60,598 bases of DNA from an uncultured Parabacteroides sp. GTDB taxonomy: Bacteria; Bacteroidota; Bacteroidia; Bacteroidales; Tannerellaceae. The DNA is taken from the NCBI GenBank assembly GCA_934718155.1, contig CAKUZF010000015.1, positions 1-60,598 of the forward strand, in the 5' to 3' direction. This document shows positions 26,711 to 34,451 of this stretch, in pieces. The translations under genes and the position numbers were made by a program. Numbering within the stretch: position 1 is the stretch's first letter; each line of letters opens with the position of its first letter. Under the pieces are notes generated by a model. It was not told the DNA's origin, did no database searches, and saw only the letters and a list, made by a program, of their open reading frames with translations.

Positions 26711-27274
26711 ATGAAGAAAAGCGTAATTTATACCGGAACGGGAGATAAGGGCACTACCTCTTTGGTGGGCGGCCAGCGTGTGTCGAAAGCCAGTGAACGC
26801 ATCGAGAGCTACGGTACGATCGACGAATTGAACTCTTTCATCGGCCTGCTGATGACCGCCATGGAGGAGGGGCCAGACACGGAGTTTCTCTCGTTTGTAC
26901 AACATAAGTTGTTCAACATTGGCTCCTATTTGGCCACCGACCAGGAGACCACAGAGATTCAGGTGCCCAGTAGGGTGTCGGAAGAGAGTGTGGAGCGGAT
27001 GGAGCGTGAGATCGACCGTATCGATGGCGAGTTGCCCAAGATGAAAGCGTTCATCCTGCCCGGCGGTTGTCGTTCGGCAGCCTTGGCTCATGTCTGCCGC
27101 ACCGTTTGCCGCAGGGCCGAGCGTGAGATCTATCGTTTGGCAGAGACAGCTCCCGTTGAGGATTTGGTGTTGAAGTTTATCAACCGACTTTCCGATTATC
27201 TCTTCGTTTTGGCGCGTAAAGAGTGTATTCAGCACAATGGCAAAGAAATAATCTGGGATTATACTTGCATATAA
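26711..27274 (+). CDS. Cob(I)alamin adenosyltransferase, PduO type
   Basis: A 187-residue ATP:cob(I)alamin adenosyltransferase that makes adenosylcobalamin. The N-terminal ATP-binding motif is TGTGDKGTTSLVGGQRVSK, and the C-terminal helix carries CRRAEREIY and FINRLSDYLFVLAR, both diagnostic for the PduO family. The family is trimeric and cytoplasmic. Within the window it is functionally linked to the cobalamin-riboswitch uptake genes 14 kb away, since it acts on imported corrinoid. Confidence 0.95.
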   Translation: MKKSVIYTGTGDKGTTSLVGGQRVSKASERIESYGTIDELNSFIGLLMTAMEEGPDTEFLSFVQHKLFNIGSYLATDQETTEIQVPSRVSEESVERMEREIDRIDGELPKMKAFILPGGCRSAALAHVCRTVCRRAEREIYRLAETAPVEDLVLKFINRLSDYLFVLARKECIQHNGKEIIWDYTCI

Positions 27275-27286
27275 TAAATAAAACTC

Positions 27287-27294
27287 TACTTTCG
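27287..27294 (+). promoter_or_regulatory. Probable -7 element for the DUF2795 gene
   Basis: TACTTTCG, one mismatch from TAnnTTTG, 72 bases upstream of ATG 27367. Confidence 0.35.
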
Positions 27295-27366
27295 CGGCAA
27301 AATAGAGAGACGAGCCGCTTTTGGGGGCTCATAAGTAGAATTGTTGACTTTTAATAACTGTTGACT

Positions 27367-27588
27367 ATGTATTGGACTTTAGAGTTAGCTTCAAAGCTGG
27401 AAGATGCTCCTTGGCCTGCAACCAAGGACGAGTTGATTGATTACGCCCAACGTTCGGGTGCACCCTTAGAGGTGATTGAGAACCTGCAAGAAATGGAAGA
27501 TGAAGGCGAGATTTACGAATGTATGGAGGATATCTGGCCTGATTATCCCAGCAAAGAGGATTTCTTCTTCAACGAAGAGGAATATTAA
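27367..27588 (+). CDS. DUF2795 family protein
   Basis: A 73-residue acidic protein beginning MYWTLELASKLEDAPWPATK and ending DFFFNEEEY. DUF2795 is a small conserved Bacteroidetes family of unknown function. The ATG at 27367 is preferred over a TTG two codons earlier, since the family begins MYWTLELAS. A hairpin with a U-tract follows at once, so it ends a transcript before porP. Confidence 0.85.
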   Translation: MYWTLELASKLEDAPWPATKDELIDYAQRSGAPLEVIENLQEMEDEGEIYECMEDIWPDYPSKEDFFFNEEEY

Positions 27589-27606
27589 TAGTAGATAACC
27601 GAATAG

Positions 27607-27655
27607 GCACGAGGTGGTGGATCCTGAAAAAGCTCCTCTGCCTCGTTGCTTTTTT
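27607..27655 (+). terminator. Hairpin with U-tract directly before porP
   Basis: GCACGAGG (27607-27614) pairs with CCTCGTTGC (27641-27649), with one bulge and a wobble; an inner GGA/TCC helps, and TTTTTT (27650-27655) follows. It suits termination after the DUF2795 gene, but it ends only 10 bases before the porP ATG, so it may also act as an attenuator of the secretion operon. Confidence 0.75.
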
Positions 27656-27665
27656 AAGCCTACAC

Positions 27666-28619
27666 ATGAGTAAAAGACTATTTATCTCCCTTTTGATCGC
27701 CGTATGTGCCTGTTTGCAGCAGGCGCAAGCCCAATATGATGCCCGTTTGAGCCAATATTACATGGCCAAATCTTACTACAATCCGGCGGTGGCAGGCGCT
27801 TCCGACGACTTGAATATTTTCGGGCTGGCTCGTTTGGAATGGGTGGGAGTGCATGGTGCGCCTCAATCCTTCTTCATCACTGCCGATATGCCGCTTGTTT
27901 TGGGTAAGAGTGAGCATGGCGTGGGAGTGGTTGTCTTCACCGAGGCGATAGGTCTCTTTCAGAACACCCATGTGGGTGCGCAATACGCCTACAAGCGGAA
28001 GCTCTTTGGCGGCACGCTCAGCGGAGGCTTGCAGGTAGGCATGGTCAACCAGTCGTTTGATGGCACAAAGGTGGAGCTGAACCCCGATTCGGAATACCAC
28101 CAAGAGACCGATGCCGCCTTCCCTAACCAGCAGGTCAGTGGCATGGCCCTCGACTTGAACTTTGGCCTTTATTTCCAGCACAAGCGTTTCTACCTTGGTC
28201 TCGGTATGACCCATCTGACCGAGCCGGAACTGCAGCTCGACGAGAACGCCTATACCTATATAGGACGTTCATTAAATTTCATGGGCGGATACAATATTCC
28301 ACTCAAGAACCCGTTGTTTGAATTACAGCCTTCGTTGTTTTTGCTGACCGACATGCATAACTTCCATGCCGACATCACGGCGAGGCTCGAATATAATAAA
28401 ATGTTTAATGGCGGTATCTCTTATCGTGTCAACGAGTCGGTAGGAGTCCTGTTGGGCGTGAAGATCGGTCGTTTCCAAGCCGGTTACGCCTACGACTTCC
28501 CGATCACCACCTTGGGGCAGGCCAGTAGCGGAAGCCATGAGCTTTGCGTGCGTTATGCCTTAAAGCTGAAGAAGACGAAGACCGGAAGAAACCGACATAA
28601 AAGTGTACGTATCTTATAA
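27666..28619 (+). CDS. porP: Type IX secretion system outer-membrane protein PorP (SprF family)
   Basis: A 317-residue outer-membrane beta-barrel protein. The signal peptide ends QQAQAQYDARLSQYYMAKSYYNPAVAGA, where DxxxSQY and the YNPAxAG pattern mark the PorP/SprF family. The barrel strands continue to the basic C-terminus (KTKTGRNRHKSVRIL). PorP is needed for type IX secretion in Porphyromonas. It opens the core operon with gldK six bases downstream. The only visible upstream signal is the hairpin ending 10 bases before the start. Confidence 0.93.
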   Translation: MSKRLFISLLIAVCACLQQAQAQYDARLSQYYMAKSYYNPAVAGASDDLNIFGLARLEWVGVHGAPQSFFITADMPLVLGKSEHGVGVVVFTEAIGLFQNTHVGAQYAYKRKLFGGTLSGGLQVGMVNQSFDGTKVELNPDSEYHQETDAAFPNQQVSGMALDLNFGLYFQHKRFYLGLGMTHLTEPELQLDENAYTYIGRSLNFMGGYNIPLKNPLFELQPSLFLLTDMHNFHADITARLEYNKMFNGGISYRVNESVGVLLGVKIGRFQAGYAYDFPITTLGQASSGSHELCVRYALKLKKTKTGRNRHKSVRIL

Positions 28620-28625
28620 GAGTAT

Positions 28626-30062
28626 ATGAAGAAAGTATTAGTTCTACTGATGGCGGTCGCTTTCTTGACCTCCTGTGGAAAATCATTCCGCGGAGCGGGA
28701 GGCGGAGGCGAGGTGACGGGTGTGCGACAAGTCGCATTCAACGAGCCTGCCCCTTATGGCATGGTATTGATCAAACGAGGTGCCTTCGAGATGGGACCAG
28801 CCGATAAGGATTCGCTTTGGGGCATCTTGCCCGAGCGTAAGGGCGTCTCTTTCGATGCCTTTTGGATGGATCAGACCGAGGTGACCAACGCTAAGTATCG
28901 CCAGTTTGTCTACTACGTGCGCGACTCAATCATCCGTGAGCGCCTTGCCGATCCCGCTTATGGTGGCAACGACCTGTTTAAAATCACGGAGGATCGTTAT
29001 GGTGAGCCGGTTACTCCCCACTTAGACTGGAGCCGACCCATCCCTTGGAAAAGGGCGAACGAGGATGAACTTCGTGCCATCGAGAGCGTTTATTACACCA
29101 ACCCTGTCACTGGCGAGCGTCAGCTCGATCCGAAGCAGATGGTTTACCGCTACGAATGGTACGACTATACGGCGGCAGCTCTGCGCAAGAACCAGCTCAA
29201 CCCCGCCGACCGTGTGCGCAATACCGATATTACGGTCGATCCCAACGAGGTGGTCATGATCTCGAAAGATACCGCTTACATCGACGAGGAGGGGCGTATC
29301 ATCAACGAGACGATCACACGCCCCCTTTCCAGCGAGTGGGACTTCCTTAATACACGCATTGTTAATATCTATCCCGATGAGAACTGCTGGGTGAACGACT
29401 TTAAGAATGCTTACAACGAGCCCTACACGCGCATGTATTTCTCACATCCGGGCTATGATGATTATCCTGTGGTGGGTGTCTCTTGGGAGCAAGCGACAGC
29501 ATTTTGTGTGTGGCGTACCAATTTATATAAGGAGTCGATGAGTCTGCCTGCGGGTCAATCCATCGAGCCTTTCCGTTTGCCTTCAGAGGGCGAGTGGGAG
29601 TATGCCGCACGTTCGGGCAAGAACGACTATAAGTTCCCGTGGGCTACCGATGAATTGCAAGACAGCAGGGGCTGCTTCTTGGGCAACTTCAAGCCGGGCA
29701 AGGGCAATTATACCGAGGATGGCCACCTGATCACCTCTCGCGTAGGCTCCTTCGCTCCGAATGAATTTGGCCTCTATGACATGGCCGGAAACGTGTCGGA
29801 GTGGACCTCTACCGCTTATTCAGAGTCGGGTCCCAGTCAGATGAGCGATATGAACCCCGACTTGCGCTATAATGCCGCTAAGAACGACCCCTATGCGATG
29901 AAGAAAAAGGTGGTGCGTGGCGGATCATGGAAAGATGTGCAACAGTTCGTGCGCTCGGATATGCGAACGTTTGAATACCAGAATGAGAGTCGTTCCTATA
30001 TCGGTTTCCGTTGCGCACGCACGCAAATCGGATTCTCTCGCTCAAAGGGAGGCAAGCGATAA
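28626..30062 (+). CDS. gldK: Type IX secretion ring lipoprotein GldK/PorK
   Basis: A 478-residue lipoprotein (lipobox AFLTSC, Cys17) with a formylglycine-generating-enzyme-like fold. Recognisable stretches are GMVLIKRGAFEMGPADKDS, FWMDQTEVTNAKYRQFV, VVGVSWEQATAFCVWR, FRLPSEGEWEYAARSG, FGLYDMAGNVSEWTS and VVRGGSWKD. PorK forms with PorN a large ring under the outer membrane in Porphyromonas. FGE-like enzymatic activity is not expected in this branch. It lies 51 bases before gldL. Confidence 0.95.
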   Translation: MKKVLVLLMAVAFLTSCGKSFRGAGGGGEVTGVRQVAFNEPAPYGMVLIKRGAFEMGPADKDSLWGILPERKGVSFDAFWMDQTEVTNAKYRQFVYYVRDSIIRERLADPAYGGNDLFKITEDRYGEPVTPHLDWSRPIPWKRANEDELRAIESVYYTNPVTGERQLDPKQMVYRYEWYDYTAAALRKNQLNPADRVRNTDITVDPNEVVMISKDTAYIDEEGRIINETITRPLSSEWDFLNTRIVNIYPDENCWVNDFKNAYNEPYTRMYFSHPGYDDYPVVGVSWEQATAFCVWRTNLYKESMSLPAGQSIEPFRLPSEGEWEYAARSGKNDYKFPWATDELQDSRGCFLGNFKPGKGNYTEDGHLITSRVGSFAPNEFGLYDMAGNVSEWTSTAYSESGPSQMSDMNPDLRYNAAKNDPYAMKKKVVRGGSWKDVQQFVRSDMRTFEYQNESRSYIGFRCARTQIGFSRSKGGKR

Positions 30063-30113
30063 GGAAAGGAAGAATGAAACACAAGCATAAAACGTTATTA
30101 GAATACAGAGACA

Positions 30114-31142
30114 ATGGGAAAATACAGAAGATATAAGAACAGGCTGGAGATGTTCCTTTCCAGCGAGAAGGGTAAACGAGTGCTCAACTTTCTTTATAGC
30201 TGGGGAGCCTCGATCGTGATTTTGGGTGCGCTTTTCAAGTTGCTGCATCTGCCTTATGGCAACCAGATTCTGTTTATCGCCATGATCACGGAGTCGTTCG
30301 TGTTCTTCATCTCGGCTTTCGAGCATCCCAACCATGAGTATCATTGGGAGGATGTCTTCCCTGTGCTGAAATCGAAGAATCCCTTGGATCGCCCCGACTT
30401 CTCAAGTCATCCGGTGACCACGGTCACGACGGGTGCCGAGGGGGCTACCACCGTACAGGCCAATATCCAGGGCGCAGGCTCGCTCAATATTGCGGGCAAC
30501 CTTAATGTTTCGGAAGAGGACACCAAGAACTTGGCCGAAAGCATCAAGAAGCTTAGTGGTGCGGCCGAGCAACTCTCGAAGATGGCTGAGCTGACCGAGG
30601 CTACGCAGCACTATTTGCAACAGATCTCCAGCCTCTCGCAGAACATGGAACGTTTCAGCCAGGTGACCCATTCGCTCAACGAGGTGTCGGCCAACCTGCT
30701 GAACTCTTATAAAGGCATTGCCGATCAGCCCGAGGAGGCAGGCCAGAATGCGCAGAACTATTGGGCGCAGATGGAGCAGATGAATCGCAACGTGGCCAGT
30801 CTCAACCAGGTGTATGAGATGCAGCTTCAGCGCATCACGGCGCAGATGGAATCGATGGATCAGATCAATAACGGCTTGCGTCGCATCCGCGAGATGTATG
30901 ATGGCTCGGTGATGGATAGCTCACAGTTCCGGGGCGAGACCGAGAAGATGACCCGTCAGTTGGCCGAGTTGAACCAGGTCTATGCGCGCCTCTTGCAGGC
31001 CATGACCGTTAATATGGGCTATCAGCCGCAGCAGCCAGGCTATGCGCAACCGCAACCCGGTTATCAACAACCGGCCTATCCGCAGCAGCCCCCTTACGGC
31101 TATCAGCAGCCGCAGGCTCCTTATACCAATCCGATGAAGTAA
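30114..31142 (+). CDS. gldL: Type IX secretion motor subunit GldL/PorL
   Basis: A 342-residue inner-membrane protein. Two transmembrane helices (FLYSWGASIVILGALFKLLHL and ILFIAMITESFVFFISAFEHP, with the conserved Glu in the second helix that is needed for proton-driven rotation) lie in the first 70 residues. A long coiled coil (about 125-285) fills the cytoplasmic part. The C-terminus carries an unusual tail of about 40 residues rich in Tyr, Gln and Pro (YQQPAYPQQPPYGYQQP). With GldM it forms the motor that powers type IX secretion. The tail is absent from short homologues. Confidence 0.95.
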   Translation: MGKYRRYKNRLEMFLSSEKGKRVLNFLYSWGASIVILGALFKLLHLPYGNQILFIAMITESFVFFISAFEHPNHEYHWEDVFPVLKSKNPLDRPDFSSHPVTTVTTGAEGATTVQANIQGAGSLNIAGNLNVSEEDTKNLAESIKKLSGAAEQLSKMAELTEATQHYLQQISSLSQNMERFSQVTHSLNEVSANLLNSYKGIADQPEEAGQNAQNYWAQMEQMNRNVASLNQVYEMQLQRITAQMESMDQINNGLRRIREMYDGSVMDSSQFRGETEKMTRQLAELNQVYARLLQAMTVNMGYQPQQPGYAQPQPGYQQPAYPQQPPYGYQQPQAPYTNPMK

Positions 31143-31171
31143 GCATAAAGCGAACAACGAACAAGTAAATT

Positions 31172-32740
31172 ATGGCAGGAATATCAAATAATCCCAATTC
31201 GCCCCGTCAACGCATGATCAACCTGATGTATCTGGTGTTCATCGCGATGATGGCACTCAACGTCTCTTCGGAGGTGTTGGATGGTTTCGAGTTGGTGGAG
31301 GGGAGCTTACGAACCTCCATCGACAACTCCTCTCGTCGCAACAGTATGGTTGCCAACGAGATGGAGGCGGCCTACCAACAGAATCCTCAGAAGGTGGGCG
31401 AGTGGGCTATGAAGTCGCGTCAGGTGAAGCTGGCGTCCGACAGCCTCTACGACTATATCCAAGAGTTGAAGTTGCGGATTGTGCGGCAGGCCGATGGCGA
31501 GCAGGCCGATGTGGATCATCTTGAGAATAAAGATGATTTGGAGGCCGCCTCCACCATCATGCTTTCCGCATTGAGCGGCGAGGGAAAGAAACTCCGTGAG
31601 ACGATCGATCAATATCGCACACAGATGAGTGGGTTCATGCAAGACACGGCCCGTATGGCTGTCTTGGAGGCTACGCTTAGCACCGTTCCGCCTCGCAAGT
31701 CGGGCATCAACACCCGTTCGTGGGAGGAGGCCTTATTCGAGGGCATGCCTGCGGCGGCGGCTATCACGTTGCTCACCAAGTTGCAGAGCGATGTGCGTTA
31801 TGCCGAGGGCGAAGTGCTCTCCAACCTGTTGAACGCAGTCGATGTGGGCGACTACCGTGTTAACCAGATTACGGCGCAGGTCATTCCGGAAACGCAGATC
31901 GTGATGCGAGGCAGCCCTTATCGGGCTAATATCGTCCTCTCGGCGGTCGATTCAACCAAGCGCCCGACCGTATTTGTCAATGGCCGCGAACTTCCGGCCG
32001 AGGCTAACGGACTCTTCACTGCCGCTACCGGATCGGTCGGCACCTTTCCCATCAAGGGATACGTGGAGATGCCCAACGCCGATGGCAGTTTGATGCGCAG
32101 GGAGTTCGAGAGCGAGTATTATGTGACGGAACCTTCGGCCACCATCGCTCCTACGATGATGAATGTGCTCTATGCCGGCATTGCCAATCCGATGCGGATC
32201 GCCGTGCCTGGTGTGCCGAGCGGCAACGTAACAGCCTCGATGACTAACGGAACGCTCACTCGCAAGGGCGACTCTTGGGAGGCGCGTCCCAGCAAGGTTG
32301 GCACCGATGCGGTGATCACCGTGCATGCCCGGATGGCTGATGGCCGCCAAGTGGAGATGGCTAAAAGCTCCTTCCGTGTGCGTGCTTTGCCCGATCCCTT
32401 ACCCTACATCGAATACAAGGACGCCAATGGCAACTTGCGTAAGTTCAAGGGCGGATCCATCGCCAAGCGTAGCCTCGTAGAGGCCGATGGCATCTTGGCG
32501 GCGATCGACGACGACCTGCTTAACGTGAAGTATGAAGTGCTCCGTTTTGAGCTTACCTTCTTCGACTCGATGGGTAACGCCATCCCCGAGGTAGCGCAGG
32601 GCACTCAATTCTCGCAGCGACAGAAGAGCTATATCCGCAACCTCACCAAGGGCAAGCGATTCTATATCACTCGTGTGGTAGCGAAAGGACCGGATGGAAT
32701 CGAACGAACTATCCCCACTATCGAAGTAATTGTAAATTAA
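31172..32740 (+). CDS. gldM: Type IX secretion motor subunit GldM/PorM
   Basis: A 522-residue protein with one N-terminal transmembrane helix (LMYLVFIAMMALNVSSEVLDG) and a long periplasmic part of four domains ending TIPTIEVIVN. Known structures show a helical first domain followed by three beta domains. The helical domain here is about residues 35-215; the beta-rich segments begin near 220 (ITAQVIPETQIVMRGSPY). The family length is normal. It transmits GldL rotation to the GldK/GldN ring. Confidence 0.95.
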   Translation: MAGISNNPNSPRQRMINLMYLVFIAMMALNVSSEVLDGFELVEGSLRTSIDNSSRRNSMVANEMEAAYQQNPQKVGEWAMKSRQVKLASDSLYDYIQELKLRIVRQADGEQADVDHLENKDDLEAASTIMLSALSGEGKKLRETIDQYRTQMSGFMQDTARMAVLEATLSTVPPRKSGINTRSWEEALFEGMPAAAAITLLTKLQSDVRYAEGEVLSNLLNAVDVGDYRVNQITAQVIPETQIVMRGSPYRANIVLSAVDSTKRPTVFVNGRELPAEANGLFTAATGSVGTFPIKGYVEMPNADGSLMRREFESEYYVTEPSATIAPTMMNVLYAGIANPMRIAVPGVPSGNVTASMTNGTLTRKGDSWEARPSKVGTDAVITVHARMADGRQVEMAKSSFRVRALPDPLPYIEYKDANGNLRKFKGGSIAKRSLVEADGILAAIDDDLLNVKYEVLRFELTFFDSMGNAIPEVAQGTQFSQRQKSYIRNLTKGKRFYITRVVAKGPDGIERTIPTIEVIVN

Positions 32741-32753
32741 CATCGTGAGCAGT

Positions 32754-33842
32754 ATGAAACAACTGTATTACATAGCTATCTTGGCAGCCTCCTTGTGGGC
32801 TACGCAGCCTCTGCAGGCGCAGGAGGAGAATCAAACAGAAACGACCCAGCAAAACCGCCGTCGGTCGCCGCAGGCCTCGCGTGGTGAGCGTCAGGAACAG
32901 AAAGAGAGCGGACTGCCCGACCTCACTGTCAGGGCGCAAGACCTCAACGAGCGTCTCACACAAGAGATCGGCAATGCTCGCTGGCAGCGTGTCATCTATC
33001 GGCAGGTCGATTTGATGAAGGAGGCGAATGCCCCCCTTTATTATCCCACGCGCCCCATGAACGGGCAGCAGAACCTCTTCTCGACCATCTTCCAGCTGCT
33101 GGGCGATGGCAAGATCAAAGCCTACGAGTATCTCGATGGCTACGAGGAGTTTTCAGACGACCACTTGATCCATTTCAAGGATATGCTCGATCGCTTCTAT
33201 ATCCTCTATGAGGAGGTGCCCGGAAGGGCGGGCGAGGAGCCTACGTTTGTAATCAACGAGAGCGATGTGCCTTCGGCTGATGTGCGTTCCTACTACGTGA
33301 AGGAGGCTTGGTATTTCGACCAAAACACCTCGGCCTTCGATGTGAAGATCTTGGCCATCTGTCCGATCCTCTCATCAACGGGCGATATGGGCGAGACCAC
33401 TATGCCGATGTTTTGGCTCCCTTACGAGAATGTGCGTCCCTACATCAGCAACGCCTATATCATGACCTCCAACCTCAATAATGCCGCTACTTTCACGATG
33501 GACGACTATTTCCGTCGCCGCATGTTTGAGGGCGAGATCATCAAGACGCAGAATCTCCTCAACCAGCCGCTCCAGGCCTATTGTCCCACGCCTGATTCGC
33601 TCCACAATGAGCAGGCGCGTATCGAGCGACAGCTGACGGGCTTCGAACAGTCGCTTTGGTATCAGCCTGATACTACGCAAGTGGCCGATGCCGAGCAGGC
33701 CAAGGCCGTGAAGAAATCGGCCAAGAAGGCGGGCCGCGCCAATCAGCCTGCCGCCAAAGAGGTGAAAGCTAAGGCGGCAACGACTAAGGCCCCAAAGGCA
33801 CAGAAGGCCGCTCCTGTTCGCTCGGTTAGGAAAAGAAGATAA
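32754..33842 (+). CDS. gldN: Type IX secretion ring protein GldN/PorN
   Basis: A 362-residue periplasmic protein with a signal peptide (MKQLYYIAILAASLWATQPLQAQ). The conserved body includes WQRVIYRQVDLMKEANAPLYYP, YYVKEAWYFDQNTSAFDVKILAI and FWLPYENVRPYISNAYI. The last 45 residues are lysine/alanine-rich and histone-tail-like (KKSAKKAGRANQPAAKEVK). A GTG at 32745 could add three residues, but the ATG fits the signal peptide better. GldN binds GldK in the ring and contacts GldM. Confidence 0.94.
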   Translation: MKQLYYIAILAASLWATQPLQAQEENQTETTQQNRRRSPQASRGERQEQKESGLPDLTVRAQDLNERLTQEIGNARWQRVIYRQVDLMKEANAPLYYPTRPMNGQQNLFSTIFQLLGDGKIKAYEYLDGYEEFSDDHLIHFKDMLDRFYILYEEVPGRAGEEPTFVINESDVPSADVRSYYVKEAWYFDQNTSAFDVKILAICPILSSTGDMGETTMPMFWLPYENVRPYISNAYIMTSNLNNAATFTMDDYFRRRMFEGEIIKTQNLLNQPLQAYCPTPDSLHNEQARIERQLTGFEQSLWYQPDTTQVADAEQAKAVKKSAKKAGRANQPAAKEVKAKAATTKAPKAQKAAPVRSVRKRR

Positions 33843-33854
33843 CACCTCCCTTTG

Positions 33855-33885
33855 CTCTCCCCTTGGATCAACGCAAGAGGGAGAG
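33855..33885 (+). other. Stable hairpin after gldN
   Basis: CTCTCCCCTTG (33855-33865) pairs with CAAGAGGGAGAG (33874-33885) with one bulged A. No U-tract follows. It may stabilise the 3' end of the secretion-operon mRNA or serve as a factor-dependent end. Confidence 0.5.
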
Positions 33886-33968
33886 ACAAGCAGGGGCGGA
33901 AACAACGACTTGCCGCACTTGTTGGAGAGAGAGTGGGGAATGTTGAACGTTTTATATGCTTTTGAACG

Positions 33969-34364
33969 ATGAGAAGGATTTTATTTTTGTTGATGATAGG
34001 AATCTTCGCCTGCGTCTCTTGTGGCGACGACTTGGATGGCGATTGGGATCCGATGAAGTGGCGTGTGCCCAAGGAGATGAAGAAGAACACTTTGGAGGTT
34101 CCCTCGATAGGAGGTATCTATACGCTCGAATGCAAGAACTATAAGGGCTTCTGGCTGTCTGACATCTATGAGAATGACCAGCTTGTCGGTTCGCCATCCG
34201 ATTTAAGACTGAAGGAGGGACAATGGTCGGTTGTCAAGGTGGAGAAAAACATGATGATTGTCTCTATTGCGCCGAATATGACCGATTCCGCCCGCACGCT
34301 GGTTGTTCATCCAACGGCAGGCGACATTTTCGACACATTCGCCTTCAAGCAGGCTGCGCCCTAA
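33969..34364 (+). CDS. Small lipoprotein with BACON-like domain
   Basis: A 131-residue predicted lipoprotein (MRRILFLLMIGIFACVSC, Cys18, then GDDLDGDW). The mature part looks like a single Ig-like BACON domain: the closing pattern NMMIVSIAPNMTDSARTLVV and GDIFDTFAFKQAAP matches the usual end of that fold. BACON domains often bind glycans or mucin, but here no partner is obvious. It stands 126 bases after gldN on the same strand, so it may be a late member of the secretion operon or independent. Confidence 0.6.
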   Translation: MRRILFLLMIGIFACVSCGDDLDGDWDPMKWRVPKEMKKNTLEVPSIGGIYTLECKNYKGFWLSDIYENDQLVGSPSDLRLKEGQWSVVKVEKNMMIVSIAPNMTDSARTLVVHPTAGDIFDTFAFKQAAP

Positions 34365-34451
34365 GAAGCCTGTTGAACTGATTTCTGCCTGAATCGTGGG
34401 GCTATTCCGCCGTTTTTTGCCATCTTTGCACGTTGTTTTTAAAACGGAATA

